Below, in pieces: positions 10,107 through 18,963 of a stretch of DNA of 64,000 bases. How positions within the stretch are numbered: position 1 is the stretch's first letter; the number at the start of each line of letters is the position of its first letter. The notes beneath the pieces are model-generated. The model was not told the origin of the DNA, did no database searches, and saw only the letters and a program-made list of their open reading frames with translations. Origin of the DNA: Sphingobacterium phlebotomi (GTDB taxonomy: Bacteria > Bacteroidota > Bacteroidia > Sphingobacteriales > Sphingobacteriaceae); NCBI RefSeq assembly GCF_008180195.1, contig NZ_VTAV01000010.1:76971-140970 (forward strand). Direction: 5' to 3'. Position numbers and translations under genes: made by a program.

Positions 10107-10715
10107 ATGGCATTTGAATTAGAAGCTTTACCATACGCAAGCAATGCGTTGGAACCGCACATTGACAAAGAAACCATGGAAATCCACCATGACCGTCACC
10201 ACCAAGCCTATGTAGACAATTTAAACAAAGCGATTGCAGGGACAGATGCTGAAAATCTATCGTTAGAAGAAATTAACAAAAACATCTCTAAATATCCTGC
10301 TGCTGTTCGCAATAATGGTGGAGGGCATTTTAACCATAAACTTTTTTGGACTGTTTTGAGTGCGAATGGCGGTGGTGAACCTACAGGTGAGTTAGCAGAA
10401 GCTATTGACAAAACTTTTGGCTCATTTTCAGAATTGAAAACACAATTGCAAAATGCAGGTGCTACTCGTTTTGGCTCCGGTTGGGCTTGGTTAGTAGTAA
10501 AATCAGATGGACAACTTGCTGTGACATCGACTCCAAATCAAGATAACCCGTTAATGGATGTAGCAGAAGTACAGGGCACACCTATTTTGGGTATCGATGT
10601 ATGGGAACATGCATACTATTTGAAATATCAAAATAAGCGCCCTGCTTATCTTGACGCAATCTTCAACGTTATCGATTGGGATGCCGTTGCGAAACGCTAT
10701 CAAGAAGCAAAGTAA
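10107..10715 (+). CDS. sodA: Superoxide dismutase, Mn/Fe family
   Basis: A 202-residue enzyme that dismutates superoxide to oxygen and hydrogen peroxide in the cytoplasm. The ATG at 10107 gives the canonical N-terminus [20 protein letters not shown], so the 13 extra codons of the longer frame (from 10068) look like leader. Metal ligands are visible: His in MEIHHDRHH, His in [10 protein letters not shown], and Asp and His in [10 protein letters not shown]. Metal preference (Mn, Fe or cambialistic) cannot be decided by eye. It is convergent with recA and shares its terminator. Confidence 0.95.
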   Translation: MAFELEALPYASNALEPHIDKETMEIHHDRHHQAYVDNLNKAIAGTDAENLSLEEINKNISKYPAAVRNNGGGHFNHKLFWTVLSANGGGEPTGELAEAIDKTFGSFSELKTQLQNAGATRFGSGWAWLVVKSDGQLAVTSTPNQDNPLMDVAEVQGTPILGIDVWEHAYYLKYQNKRPAYLDAIFNVIDWDAVAKRYQEAK

Positions 10716-10730
10716 GGGTTGAAAAAGAAA

Positions 10731-10759
10731 AACCTGAGACATTGTCTCAGGTTTTTTTT
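10731..10759. terminator. Bidirectional terminator between sodA and recA
   Basis: The stem CCTGAGAC/GTCTCAGG has a 3-nt ATT loop, with an A-rich left flank and eight T on the right. It serves sodA directly. The recA stop codon (10758-10760) overlaps its right edge, so it may also end recA transcripts. Confidence 0.85.
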
Positions 10760-11783
10760 ATTCTTCTGTTGCAGCGGCGTGTTCATCCAGATCACTTCCA
10801 CCGACTTCTGCTCTGATTTTAGCTTCTAGTTCGTCACTTAAATCGGGGTTGTCCAGTAGTAAGCTCTTTACAGCGTCACGTCCTTGGCCTAATTTGGTAT
10901 CGCCGTAGCTAAACCATGAGCCAGACTTTTTGACGATACCATATTCCACACCGAGGTCAATGATTTCGCCCACCTTGGAGATTCCTTCGCCGAACATAAT
11001 GTCAAACTCTGCCAGACGAAACGGTGGTGCTACTTTATTTTTTACAATTTTTACTTTAACACGGTTACCGGCTACTTCATCGCTATCTTTAATTTGGGAA
11101 GTTCTACGAATATCCAGGCGAACGGAAGCATAGAATTTTAGCGCATTTCCACCTGTGGTTGTTTCTGGATTTCCAAACATAACACCAATTTTCTCCCGCA
11201 ACTGGTTAATAAAGATACAACAACAGTTGGTTTTAGAGATTGTACCCGTCAATTTCCGTAAAGCCTGTGACATCAAACGTGCTTGGAGTCCCATTTTGGA
11301 ATCACCCATTTCCCCTTCAATTTCTCCTTTAGGTACCAGCGCCGCGACAGAGTCGATAACGATAACGTCTATAGCACCGGAGCGAATAAGGTTGTCCGCA
11401 ATCTCTAAAGCTTGCTCGCCATTGTCAGGTTGGGAGATAAGTAGATTTTCTACGTCCACCCCCAGCTTTTGTGCGTAGTACTTATCAAAAGCGTGTTCCG
11501 CATCGATGATCGCTGCTATTCCTCCTTTTTTCTGTGCTTCGGCAACAATATGGGTAGCGAGTGTCGTTTTACCTGATGATTCTGGGCCATAAATTTCGAC
11601 GATACGTCCTTTGGGTACGCCTCCAATACCTAATGCTATATCCAAACCAAGCGATCCCGTAGAAATAGCTTCAATACGTTCTACTGCCGAATCTCCCAGT
11701 TTCATAATCGTTCCTTTACCGTACGATTTCTCCAATTTATCTAAAGTCAGCTGTAAAGCTTTTAATTTATCTGAGTTGCTCAT
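10758..11783 (-). CDS. recA: Recombinase RecA
   Basis: A 341-residue RecA that forms filaments on single-stranded DNA, catalyses strand exchange and promotes LexA-type autocleavage. Walker A is GPESSGKTT (near residue 66). Other landmarks are the conserved [15 protein letters not shown] segment and the loop regions [31 protein letters not shown]. The acidic C-terminal tail ([11 protein letters not shown]) is typical. It is a single gene convergent with sodA. No SOS box was sought in detail. Confidence 0.98.
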   Translation of the reverse strand: MSNSDKLKALQLTLDKLEKSYGKGTIMKLGDSAVERIEAISTGSLGLDIALGIGGVPKGRIVEIYGPESSGKTTLATHIVAEAQKKGGIAAIIDAEHAFDKYYAQKLGVDVENLLISQPDNGEQALEIADNLIRSGAIDVIVIDSVAALVPKGEIEGEMGDSKMGLQARLMSQALRKLTGTISKTNCCCIFINQLREKIGVMFGNPETTTGGNALKFYASVRLDIRRTSQIKDSDEVAGNRVKVKIVKNKVAPPFRLAEFDIMFGEGISKVGEIIDLGVEYGIVKKSGSWFSYGDTKLGQGRDAVKSLLLDNPDLSDELEAKIRAEVGGSDLDEHAAATEE

Positions 11784-11860
11784 ATTTTTAGTATTATCTA
11801 GTCAAAAGTAAAATTAAAATTTATAATTACAAAATTAATATACTAATATTTTTAGTTTAT

Positions 11861-12535
11861 TTATTGGTTGGTTGTTTTGGACTTCGTTGTCGTTTTGGTA
11901 TAATGTGTTTCAAAATATTTGCAGAAATACGTAATCGGGCATACCTCACATTTTGGTCGCCTTGCCACACAAATATATCGTCCATGGAGGATCAACCAAT
12001 GATGTGCGATGGCAATTGTATCCTCTGGGAGATATTTGACCAATTGCTTTTCCACAGCTAATGGTGTCGTTGCACGGCTTGTTAACCCTAAACGATTGCT
12101 CACACGAAATACGTGTGTGTCCACCGCCATTGCAGGCTTGTTGTATACGACTGAAGAAATGACATTGGCGGTTTTTCTTCCTACGCCAGGCAATTTGATG
12201 AGATCTTCCACTTTTTCGGGTACTTCGCCATGAAACTCTTCGATCAATTTTTTTGCCATCCCCACCAAGTGCTTTGCCTTGTTATTCGGATAACTAACCG
12301 AACGGATATAGGTAAATACTTCATCCGGAGTGCTGGCAGCTAATGACGGAGCGTCCGGAAAATGTTCGAAGAGACTCGGAGTTACTTGATTGATACGCTT
12401 GTCCGTACACTGTGCGGATAAAATGACCGCAACCAGAAGTTCATATGGATTACTATAGTTTAATTCCGTTTGCGCATCAGGGCTGTGTGTCGAAAAATAC
12501 CGCACAAATTCCCGATACCGTTCTTTTTTTAGCAT
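11861..12535 (-). CDS. nth: Endonuclease III
   Basis: A 224-residue bifunctional DNA glycosylase/AP lyase that removes oxidised pyrimidines. The helix-hairpin-helix LPGVGRKTANV carries the catalytic Lys, and the catalytic Asp is in AVDTHVFRVSNRLG. The 4Fe-4S cluster motif C-x6-C-x2-C-x5-C is intact (CVARRPKCEVCPITYFC). I chose the ATG at 12535; a TTG two codons earlier is less likely. The C-terminal tail is Lys/Thr-rich. The small gene upstream is separated from it by a terminator, so nth has its own promoter. Confidence 0.95.
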   Translation of the reverse strand: MLKKERYREFVRYFSTHSPDAQTELNYSNPYELLVAVILSAQCTDKRINQVTPSLFEHFPDAPSLAASTPDEVFTYIRSVSYPNNKAKHLVGMAKKLIEEFHGEVPEKVEDLIKLPGVGRKTANVISSVVYNKPAMAVDTHVFRVSNRLGLTSRATTPLAVEKQLVKYLPEDTIAIAHHWLILHGRYICVARRPKCEVCPITYFCKYFETHYTKTTTKSKTTNQ

Positions 12536-12550
12536 GAACAAAGATATTCA

Positions 12551-12584
12551 AAAAAACAAAGTCTCTAAATTTATTAGAGACTTT
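12551..12584 (-). terminator. Terminator of the 60-residue ORF
   Basis: A perfect 11-bp stem (AAAGTCTCTAA at 12558-12568 with TTAGAGACTTT at 12574-12584) is followed, in minus-strand direction, by a G and then a T-run. It sits 7 bp past the stop of the small gene, which supports that gene being expressed. Confidence 0.8.
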
Positions 12585-12590
12585 GCCATT

Positions 12591-12773
12591 TTACTTTCTT
12601 AAGCTGCGAGAATAGTTCAATATATTCTCGATGGTTTTGGGGCTTGGGTCTTTTGCCAATTCTTGTAAATTGGATTTTAGATTTTGTTCAAATGTTTCAT
12701 CAACTATCTCGACCATGCTCACCCTCTCCTCGCTTAATTCAGTATCATGTTCCTTTGTAAAGAATTCTACCAT
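12591..12773 (-). CDS. Small acidic helical protein of unknown function
   Basis: A 60-residue soluble protein: an acidic first half (HDTELSEERVSMVEIVDETFEQN) and a helical second half ending NILNYSRSLRK. It has no signal peptide or membrane segment. A dedicated terminator lies just past its stop and the reading frame is clean, which argues for a real gene. I do not recognise a family. It is located between nth and the subtilase gene, both on the same strand. Confidence 0.6.
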   Translation of the reverse strand: MVEFFTKEHDTELSEERVSMVEIVDETFEQNLKSNLQELAKDPSPKTIENILNYSRSLRK

Positions 12774-12845
12774 AAGCGTTTTGTTTATCTAAGTACATAT
12801 TAAACGCAAGATAGAAGTTTATAGTATATGAAATTTAACATTTTT

Positions 12846-14489
12846 TCACTTTTTTTCTCGAATATGGCGTTCTGCCTCTTCAATAGCTGCTTTCGCGTTC
12901 ACAATTCCGCCAGACACACTAATTTCATCCAAATAAACTTTTTTGGTAGATCCGTCTACTTTTATCCTTACTTTTTCGTCTACCTTTGTTACCGAATTCA
13001 AAATAATGTCTTTGACCTCTTTCGCTGTTAATTCGGGGTAGTAAGAGCGCAATAATGCCGCTAATCCGGATACCACCGGAGCGGCCATACTTGTTCCGTT
13101 TTGTTCTTTATATTCAGATTCGGGCATAGTGGAGTTAATTTTGACGCCGGGCGCAAATACGTCTACTGAACGATAGCCAAAATTGGAGAACTCCGCCAAT
13201 AAATCGCTTTCGAGACCGGATGATGTAGCTCCTACTGTAATCCAGTTGGAAGCTTCACCTAGTATAGCATCAAGGCTATCCGTATAATACTTCATTGGGT
13301 AGTTTTTGATGATATCAATGTCTTTTGCGTCATTACCTGCGGCATGTACAAGGAGTACATCTTTTTCCTCGGCGTATTTTACAGCCTCATCAACGGTCTT
13401 TTTGTTAAATACATATCCCTTCCCGAAACTCATATTGATCACTTTTGCACCGTTGTCTACCGCGTAGCGTATGCCGTTTGCAACGTCCTTATCCCGTTCA
13501 TCCCCATCGGGAACCATACGCACACCCATAATCTGTACGTTATCTGCAACGCCATCAATTCCGATTCCATTGTGTCGTTTAGCACCGATAATACCTGCAA
13601 CATGGGTGCCATGATCAGCATCCGGACCTTTAATATCAGCATTCCCATAAAAACGTTCATCTGCATCTTCATAGTTGTCGCCGACAATATGGCGTGAATC
13701 GTACGTTTTGTTTAGGTGATAGTCCACTTGCGCTCGATAGTATTCAACACCTTCTTCCAATTCTTTATAAAAATCTTCAAAGTTTTTGTCATCACTGAGT
13801 TCTCTTTTTGTCATGCGAATAGCCAGCTTCTGACGGTCTGTCTTCGGTTTATATGCATCAATATCGGCTTTGGTCATGTCCTTGATGTCCTTACCGATAC
13901 TTTTCGTGATGGCATCGATTTCTTCTTTTAGCCTCCCGTAGTTTAGGTTCCCAAAATTTGCTTGGTCAAGCTTGCTGGTATATTCGCTTATCATACGCTG
14001 GTAAGCCACAAATTCCCGACGCTCTACTTCACTAAGTGGTGTTGAGGGTAACACAGATATATACTTGGGCTCATAAAGACGAATTAGTCGCGTCATCTCT
14101 AAATTATCGTAGTGTACGTTTTCGCCATTGGTGTTTCCCATAAAGTTCCATCCATGGACATCGTCAATATAGCCGTTGCCATCATCATCTTCACTATTTC
14201 CGGCGATTTCTTTGGAGTTCGTCCACATGACATCTTTCAGATCTTCGTGCATATAATCTATCCCACCATCTAACACACCTACGACGACCGGTGTTGATTT
14301 TCTGCCTGTCAAAAGCTCATACGCTTTTTCGGTACTGATTCCGCGTACACCGTCTGTTTCGTAATCAAGATTATACCAATTAGGGGGATTCGTGGCTTTT
14401 GATTGTGCATTTCCCCATAATGGAAGTATGCTGATACCTAATAAAGCAACAAGTTTCGATGTTCTAGTCATATATTTCTGTTTCGTCAA
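12846..14489 (-). CDS. Secreted subtilisin-like serine protease (S8)
   Basis: A 547-residue exported peptidase with a signal peptide (hydrophobic LVALLGISILPLWGNAQ). The catalytic triad is intact: Asp in VVGVLDGGIDYMHEDL, His in DHGTHVAGIIG, Ser in NGTSMAAPVVSGLAALL. Between Asp and His there is an unusually long insertion (about residues 95-260) of charged, probably helical sequence, including a calcium-site-like DDDGNGYIDD. It is likely a periplasmic or secreted protein-degrading enzyme. The start could also be the Met at residue 7. It is divergent from the S9 peptidase gene, so two exported peptidases lie back to back. Confidence 0.92.
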   Translation of the reverse strand: MTKQKYMTRTSKLVALLGISILPLWGNAQSKATNPPNWYNLDYETDGVRGISTEKAYELLTGRKSTPVVVGVLDGGIDYMHEDLKDVMWTNSKEIAGNSEDDDGNGYIDDVHGWNFMGNTNGENVHYDNLEMTRLIRLYEPKYISVLPSTPLSEVERREFVAYQRMISEYTSKLDQANFGNLNYGRLKEEIDAITKSIGKDIKDMTKADIDAYKPKTDRQKLAIRMTKRELSDDKNFEDFYKELEEGVEYYRAQVDYHLNKTYDSRHIVGDNYEDADERFYGNADIKGPDADHGTHVAGIIGAKRHNGIGIDGVADNVQIMGVRMVPDGDERDKDVANGIRYAVDNGAKVINMSFGKGYVFNKKTVDEAVKYAEEKDVLLVHAAGNDAKDIDIIKNYPMKYYTDSLDAILGEASNWITVGATSSGLESDLLAEFSNFGYRSVDVFAPGVKINSTMPESEYKEQNGTSMAAPVVSGLAALLRSYYPELTAKEVKDIILNSVTKVDEKVRIKVDGSTKKVYLDEISVSGGIVNAKAAIEEAERHIREKK

Positions 14490-14584
14490 GAGACAAATAT
14501 AAGGGAACTCTAGAGTTGATGTTGTTAAAAAAATATAAATCCATATTCTTTTTACATTAACTTTATGATCAAAACTTGTTTTTT

Positions 14585-16735
14585 ATGCATAAAAACTGGA
14601 ACTATATGATTATTATTGGGGCTATGACAATAGCTTGTTCTGATAAAACGACTACAAATATGGTGACTTGGCCAGATGTTACGGCCCCGGTTGCAGAGAA
14701 GAAAGTACATGAGCGTATCATCCATAACGATACCATCGTGGACAATTATTATTGGATGAACGACTATTTTAAGAAAGGCCGGGATTCTGCTGAAGTTATT
14801 GCATATCTGGAAGCTGAAAATAGCTATACCGCAGCGATGATGAAAGACACCGAAAAGTTGCAGGAGACGCTTTTTCACGAAATGAAAGGAAGGATAAAGG
14901 AGAAGGATGAGTCCGTTCCCTATTTTAAGAATGGTTACTATTATTATAGCCGTACAGACGAAGGCAAACAATACTATAAATTCTGTCGGAAGAAGGGAAG
15001 TTTGGATGCTCCAGAGGAAGTACTGCTCGATGTGGATGATATGGCGGAGGGATATGCCTATTATGCTGCAGGAGGCTTTTCGATAAGTCCGGACAATAAG
15101 TTGCTTTCCTTTGGGGTGGATACGGTATCCAGAAGAGAATACACGATTTATGTGAAGAATCTGGAAACCGGTGCGTTATTGCCGGACAAGATCGATCGTA
15201 CAACGGGTGGCGCCACTTGGGCGAATGACAATAAAACGCTCTTCTATACAGCAAAAAATCCAGTGACATTGCTAAGCGAGAAAATCCGACGGTATACGCT
15301 GGGCTCCGGATCTGCAGGTGATGTCGTTGTATATGAGGAGAAAGATAATACGAACTATATCGGCGTAGGAAAATCTAAAAACGGCAAACATATTATGATC
15401 TATTCGGGCGGAACATTATCGTCCGAAGTTCGCACGCTGGATGCAGATAACCCGAATGATACTTTTGAGGTGTTCCAACCTCGGATGAAAGAGGTTCTAT
15501 ATTCGGTGACCGCGTTAAACGACAAGTTCTTGATTCTGACCAATGATGGAGCCAAAAACTTCAAAGTGATGGAATGTCCATTGGACAGGACCGCCAAAGA
15601 ACATTGGAAGGAATTTATTCCACATCGGGAAGATGTACTCGTTTCCGATATTGATGAATTTAAGGATTACATCGTGATTTCGGAGCGCAAAAATGGTTTA
15701 ACACAGATGGCGGTACGTTCCTTAAAAGATGGAAGCCAGCATTATCTCGATTTTGGTGAGGCGGCGTATACCGTGTATCCAAGTACGAACGTCGAATATG
15801 ATACCGATATGGTACGTTATGGTTATACGTCGCTTGTAACCCCATCTTCAACGTATGACTACCACATGAATACCAAAGAAAAGACGCTGCGGAAACAACA
15901 GGAAGTCGTGGGGGGCTATGATGTCGAAAACTATGTAACCGAGCGTTTATTTGCCACAGCGGCTGATGGTACGCAGGTTCCCATCTCATTAGTGTACAAA
16001 AAGGGTTTCCCTAAAAATGGGAAATCACCCTTGCTACTTTATGGATATGGTTCGTATGGGATGTCCATGGATCCTACATTTAATTCTTCAAGACTGAGCC
16101 TTTTGGATCGTGGTTTTGTATATGCTATTGCACATATACGTGGCGGAGAGGAGATGGGTAGGCAGTGGTATGAGGACGGTAAAATGATGAACAAGCAGAA
16201 TACTTTTAGGGATTTTATCGATTGTGCCAAATATTTGATTTCCGAAAGGTATACCAGTTCCGATCATCTGTATGCACAGGGCGGTAGTGCGGGCGGTTTG
16301 TTAATGGGTGCTGTTATCAACATGGCCCCCGAATTATGGAATGGTGTTATTGCCCAAGTTCCTTTTGTCGATGTCGTGAATACGATGTTGGATGAGACGA
16401 TTCCGTTGACCACAAATGAGTATGATGAATGGGGGAATCCGAATGATAAAGCTGCGTATGAATATATGAAGTCTTATTCACCGTATGAAAATATGGAAGC
16501 AAAAGAATATCCGAACCTATTGGTTACAACAGGGCTTCATGATAGTCAGGTGCAATATTTCGAGCCTGCAAAATGGGTGGCAAAATTACGTGAAATTAAA
16601 AAAGGTAATCAGGTTGTATTATTTAAAACAGATATGGAATATGGACATGGCGGAGCTTCTGGCCGGTTTGATTATCTGAAAGATGTCGCATTGAACTATG
16701 CTTTTCTTTTTAAATTGGAAGGGATTAGGGAGTAG
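14585..16735 (+). CDS. Prolyl oligopeptidase family lipoprotein (S9A, oligopeptidase B-like)
   Basis: A 716-residue peptidase. The ATG at 14585 is preferred over an upstream TTG because it gives a lipoprotein signal peptide ending in TIAC/SDK (lipobox Cys), so the enzyme is probably anchored in the envelope. An N-terminal seven-bladed propeller (about 60-420) is followed by an alpha/beta-hydrolase domain. The nucleophile Ser is in GGSAGGLLMG, with the catalytic Asp near GLHDSQV and the His in MEYGHGGASGRFD. It cleaves short peptides after basic or proline residues, depending on subfamily. The segments LAHIRGGEEMGRQWYEDGKMMNKQNTF-like and PFVDVVNTMLD-like resemble oligopeptidase B. Confidence 0.9.
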   Translation: MHKNWNYMIIIGAMTIACSDKTTTNMVTWPDVTAPVAEKKVHERIIHNDTIVDNYYWMNDYFKKGRDSAEVIAYLEAENSYTAAMMKDTEKLQETLFHEMKGRIKEKDESVPYFKNGYYYYSRTDEGKQYYKFCRKKGSLDAPEEVLLDVDDMAEGYAYYAAGGFSISPDNKLLSFGVDTVSRREYTIYVKNLETGALLPDKIDRTTGGATWANDNKTLFYTAKNPVTLLSEKIRRYTLGSGSAGDVVVYEEKDNTNYIGVGKSKNGKHIMIYSGGTLSSEVRTLDADNPNDTFEVFQPRMKEVLYSVTALNDKFLILTNDGAKNFKVMECPLDRTAKEHWKEFIPHREDVLVSDIDEFKDYIVISERKNGLTQMAVRSLKDGSQHYLDFGEAAYTVYPSTNVEYDTDMVRYGYTSLVTPSSTYDYHMNTKEKTLRKQQEVVGGYDVENYVTERLFATAADGTQVPISLVYKKGFPKNGKSPLLLYGYGSYGMSMDPTFNSSRLSLLDRGFVYAIAHIRGGEEMGRQWYEDGKMMNKQNTFRDFIDCAKYLISERYTSSDHLYAQGGSAGGLLMGAVINMAPELWNGVIAQVPFVDVVNTMLDETIPLTTNEYDEWGNPNDKAAYEYMKSYSPYENMEAKEYPNLLVTTGLHDSQVQYFEPAKWVAKLREIKKGNQVVLFKTDMEYGHGGASGRFDYLKDVALNYAFLFKLEGIRE

Positions 16736-17018
16736 AATTCTCCCGTTCAATCTCCCGGGCATCAATCTGATGCTGTTTGTAATTTTCTATTGCCACTTTG
16801 CTTGCCTTTTGGGAAACGATAATGCCGACTATAGCGATGACCGTTACAACGGCAAGCCCCCAGGCATATTTCTTTTTATCTTGTTTGACTAACCAATACA
16901 TGAGGAAGATATAGGGGATTGCAAAAAAGATATAGAATATAATACTTGGACCAACCATCTTTAATAGAAATTTAAATCGATACAAAAGTAGGTAAAAAAA
17001 AGATAACCTAAAATTCAT
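16725..17018 (-). CDS. Small two-helix membrane protein, unknown function
   Basis: Up to 97 residues; the Met at position 21 (start 16958) is the more likely start, giving 77 residues. There are two hydrophobic helices (IIFYIFFAIPYIFLMYWL and YAWGLAVVTVIAIVGIIV) joined by the basic loop VKQDKKKY, then a charged cytoplasmic-type tail. The gene overlaps the convergent end of the S9 peptidase gene by 11 bp. The family is not recognised. Confidence 0.6.
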   Translation of the reverse strand: MNFRLSFFYLLLYRFKFLLKMVGPSIIFYIFFAIPYIFLMYWLVKQDKKKYAWGLAVVTVIAIVGIIVSQKASKVAIENYKQHQIDAREIERENSTP

Positions 17019-17119
17019 ATTGTGTTATTCGAAGATTTGCCATATTTTCGCTAGGTTTGCTAACAAAGAATTATAAACATTAGCTCCTGAGGTTCTCATT
17101 TATCTTATCGGGAGAAACT

Positions 17120-17722
17120 ATGAAAGCATCATACAGCAATACGAATGGATACTCAGATAAGGAACTTGTTATAAGGTTCCGAAATGCAGATACGTCAGCA
17201 TTCCGTTGTTTTTATGAGCGGTACTATGATGTTATGTACTTAGCCGCATACCATTTGTTGCGCGACGAAGAAGATGCGCAAGACGCTGTACAGGAATTAT
17301 TTAGTAATATCTGGCAACATGCAGACCGACTCGATCCAGACGGGAATATCAAAGGGTATTTGTATACTGTACTTCGTAACCGCATCATGACTTATATGAG
17401 CCGCAGCAAATATCTGGATGAATATATTAATTCATACATAGCTTATGAAAAACAAGAGATCTGTGTTACGGAAGAATCCGTTTTAGTCAGGGAGCTGGAA
17501 CAACTACTTGAAGAGAAGATTAATCAATTACCACCTAAAATGAGGGAAGTTTATAGGCTCTCCAGCTACGAACATTTAAGCAATAAAGAAATTGCGCATC
17601 GCATGGATATTGCTGAGGGTACAGTAAAGCAACATAAGCATCAAGCTACGCAGATTTTACGACGAAAACTTCAGCATCTTGTAGGGTTTTGGTATTTTAT
17701 TGTTGGTTTTTTTATAAATTGA
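17120..17722 (+). CDS. ECF sigma factor of a FecR/SusC system
   Basis: A 200-residue sigma-70 ECF protein. Region 2 reads AFRCFYERYYDVMYLAAYHLLRDEEDAQDAVQELFSNIW, and region 4 reads LPPKMREVYRLSSYEHLSNKEIAHRMDIAEGTVKQHKHQA (HTH). It directs RNA polymerase to the promoter of the adjacent uptake operon when FecR releases it. FecR begins 71 bp downstream and a TonB transducer with an STN signalling domain follows, the usual trans-envelope cascade. The C-terminus is extended by a hydrophobic FWYFIVGFFIN. A TAGGTTTG (17052-17059) resembles a -7 box upstream. Confidence 0.93.
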   Translation: MKASYSNTNGYSDKELVIRFRNADTSAFRCFYERYYDVMYLAAYHLLRDEEDAQDAVQELFSNIWQHADRLDPDGNIKGYLYTVLRNRIMTYMSRSKYLDEYINSYIAYEKQEICVTEESVLVRELEQLLEEKINQLPPKMREVYRLSSYEHLSNKEIAHRMDIAEGTVKQHKHQATQILRRKLQHLVGFWYFIVGFFIN

Positions 17723-17793
17723 CTATAACTTTCTTTGTCGCTACTTGTATTAAAAGAAATGAGAACCTTGGAGAGAGCTGAATTGTCGTACCC

Positions 17794-18882
17794 ATGCAAG
17801 AATCTGAAGAAATAAGAAAACTGTTTGAACGCTACCGTGACGGTAAGTGTACGCCGGATGAGGAGAAAAGACTGCATGCGTGGTTTAATCATTACGCTAT
17901 GCAGGAAGCTTCAGGGTTGGACGAATTGCAAGAGGCACATGAAACGAATGCCTCTAATATACGAACACTGCGCCGACAGTGGTTGCGTTATGCAGCAGTT
18001 TTTCTATTTGTGGGCTTATCGGTTGCCGCTTGGTTTATAAAGGATGATATCGTTCAAACCACGACACCCGAAATGGCTGCTACACCGACTGAGGATATAT
18101 TACCCGGAGGAAATAAAGCCATCTTAAAACTAGCTGATGGTCGTGCGATTTCGTTAAATGAAGATCAAGCGGAGATAGCTATTCGAGATGGTAGGATTGT
18201 ATATGCGGCTACAGATATGATTGTGACCGACACGGAAGAAGATAATACAATGGAGTTGCGGACTCCAAACGGGGGTACTTATGCATTGACACTCTCCGAT
18301 GGTACAAAAGTTTGGTTAAATGCTGCTTCAAGTTTAAAATATCCAATGAAATTTAGTGCTGAAAAGCGACAGGTAAAGGTAGAAGGAGAAGCCTTTTTTG
18401 ATGTTGTCCATGATAGTAAACGCCCATTTACGGTGCTAAGTAGTGGACAGGAAATTGAAGTTCTCGGAACAGCATTTAATGTGTCTGCTTATGCTGACGA
18501 TGGAGACGTTAAAACGACGTTGGTAGAAGGGGCAGTTCGATTGATAGCACAAGAAAGCGGGGCATATATTCAACTTCGCCCAAATGAACAAGCTATTTTG
18601 AAGGATGGAAAACTAAAAACAAGACGTGTGGATACACAACGTTTCACTGCGTGGAAAAATGGTGATTTTTATTTCCATGAAACACCACTTGAAGATATGA
18701 TGAAAGAGCTATCGCGTTGGTATGATGTAGAGGTGACGTACGAGCAGACCGTTCCACAAGAGTTCTTCAATGGAGGCATGTCACGCAGTGTATCATTGAA
18801 TACCGTCTTAGAATTTCTTCGCATTTCTGAAATTCCCTACGAAATAGAAGGTAGGACGATGAAAATTTATACCAAAAAATAA
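17794..18882 (+). CDS. FecR-type anti-sigma factor
   Basis: A 362-residue inner-membrane protein. The cytoplasmic N-terminal part (about 1-65) should hold the ECF sigma factor. One membrane helix follows (YAAVFLFVGLSVAAWFI). The periplasmic FecR domain includes LRTPNGGTYALTLSDGTKVWLNAASSLKYP, and the C-terminal DUF4974-like domain starts around FYFHETPLEDMMKELSRWYDVEV. The C-terminal part should contact the STN domain of the SusC transducer encoded 81 bp downstream. Order and spacing match standard Bacteroidota sigma/FecR/SusC cascades. Confidence 0.93.
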   Translation: MQESEEIRKLFERYRDGKCTPDEEKRLHAWFNHYAMQEASGLDELQEAHETNASNIRTLRRQWLRYAAVFLFVGLSVAAWFIKDDIVQTTTPEMAATPTEDILPGGNKAILKLADGRAISLNEDQAEIAIRDGRIVYAATDMIVTDTEEDNTMELRTPNGGTYALTLSDGTKVWLNAASSLKYPMKFSAEKRQVKVEGEAFFDVVHDSKRPFTVLSSGQEIEVLGTAFNVSAYADDGDVKTTLVEGAVRLIAQESGAYIQLRPNEQAILKDGKLKTRRVDTQRFTAWKNGDFYFHETPLEDMMKELSRWYDVEVTYEQTVPQEFFNGGMSRSVSLNTVLEFLRISEIPYEIEGRTMKIYTKK

Positions 18883-18963
18883 TCTCCACACTATAACTTT
18901 CAGTTTACTCATTAGTATTATAGGTATATACGTTTGATTTTACATTTAAAACGAAAATAAACC

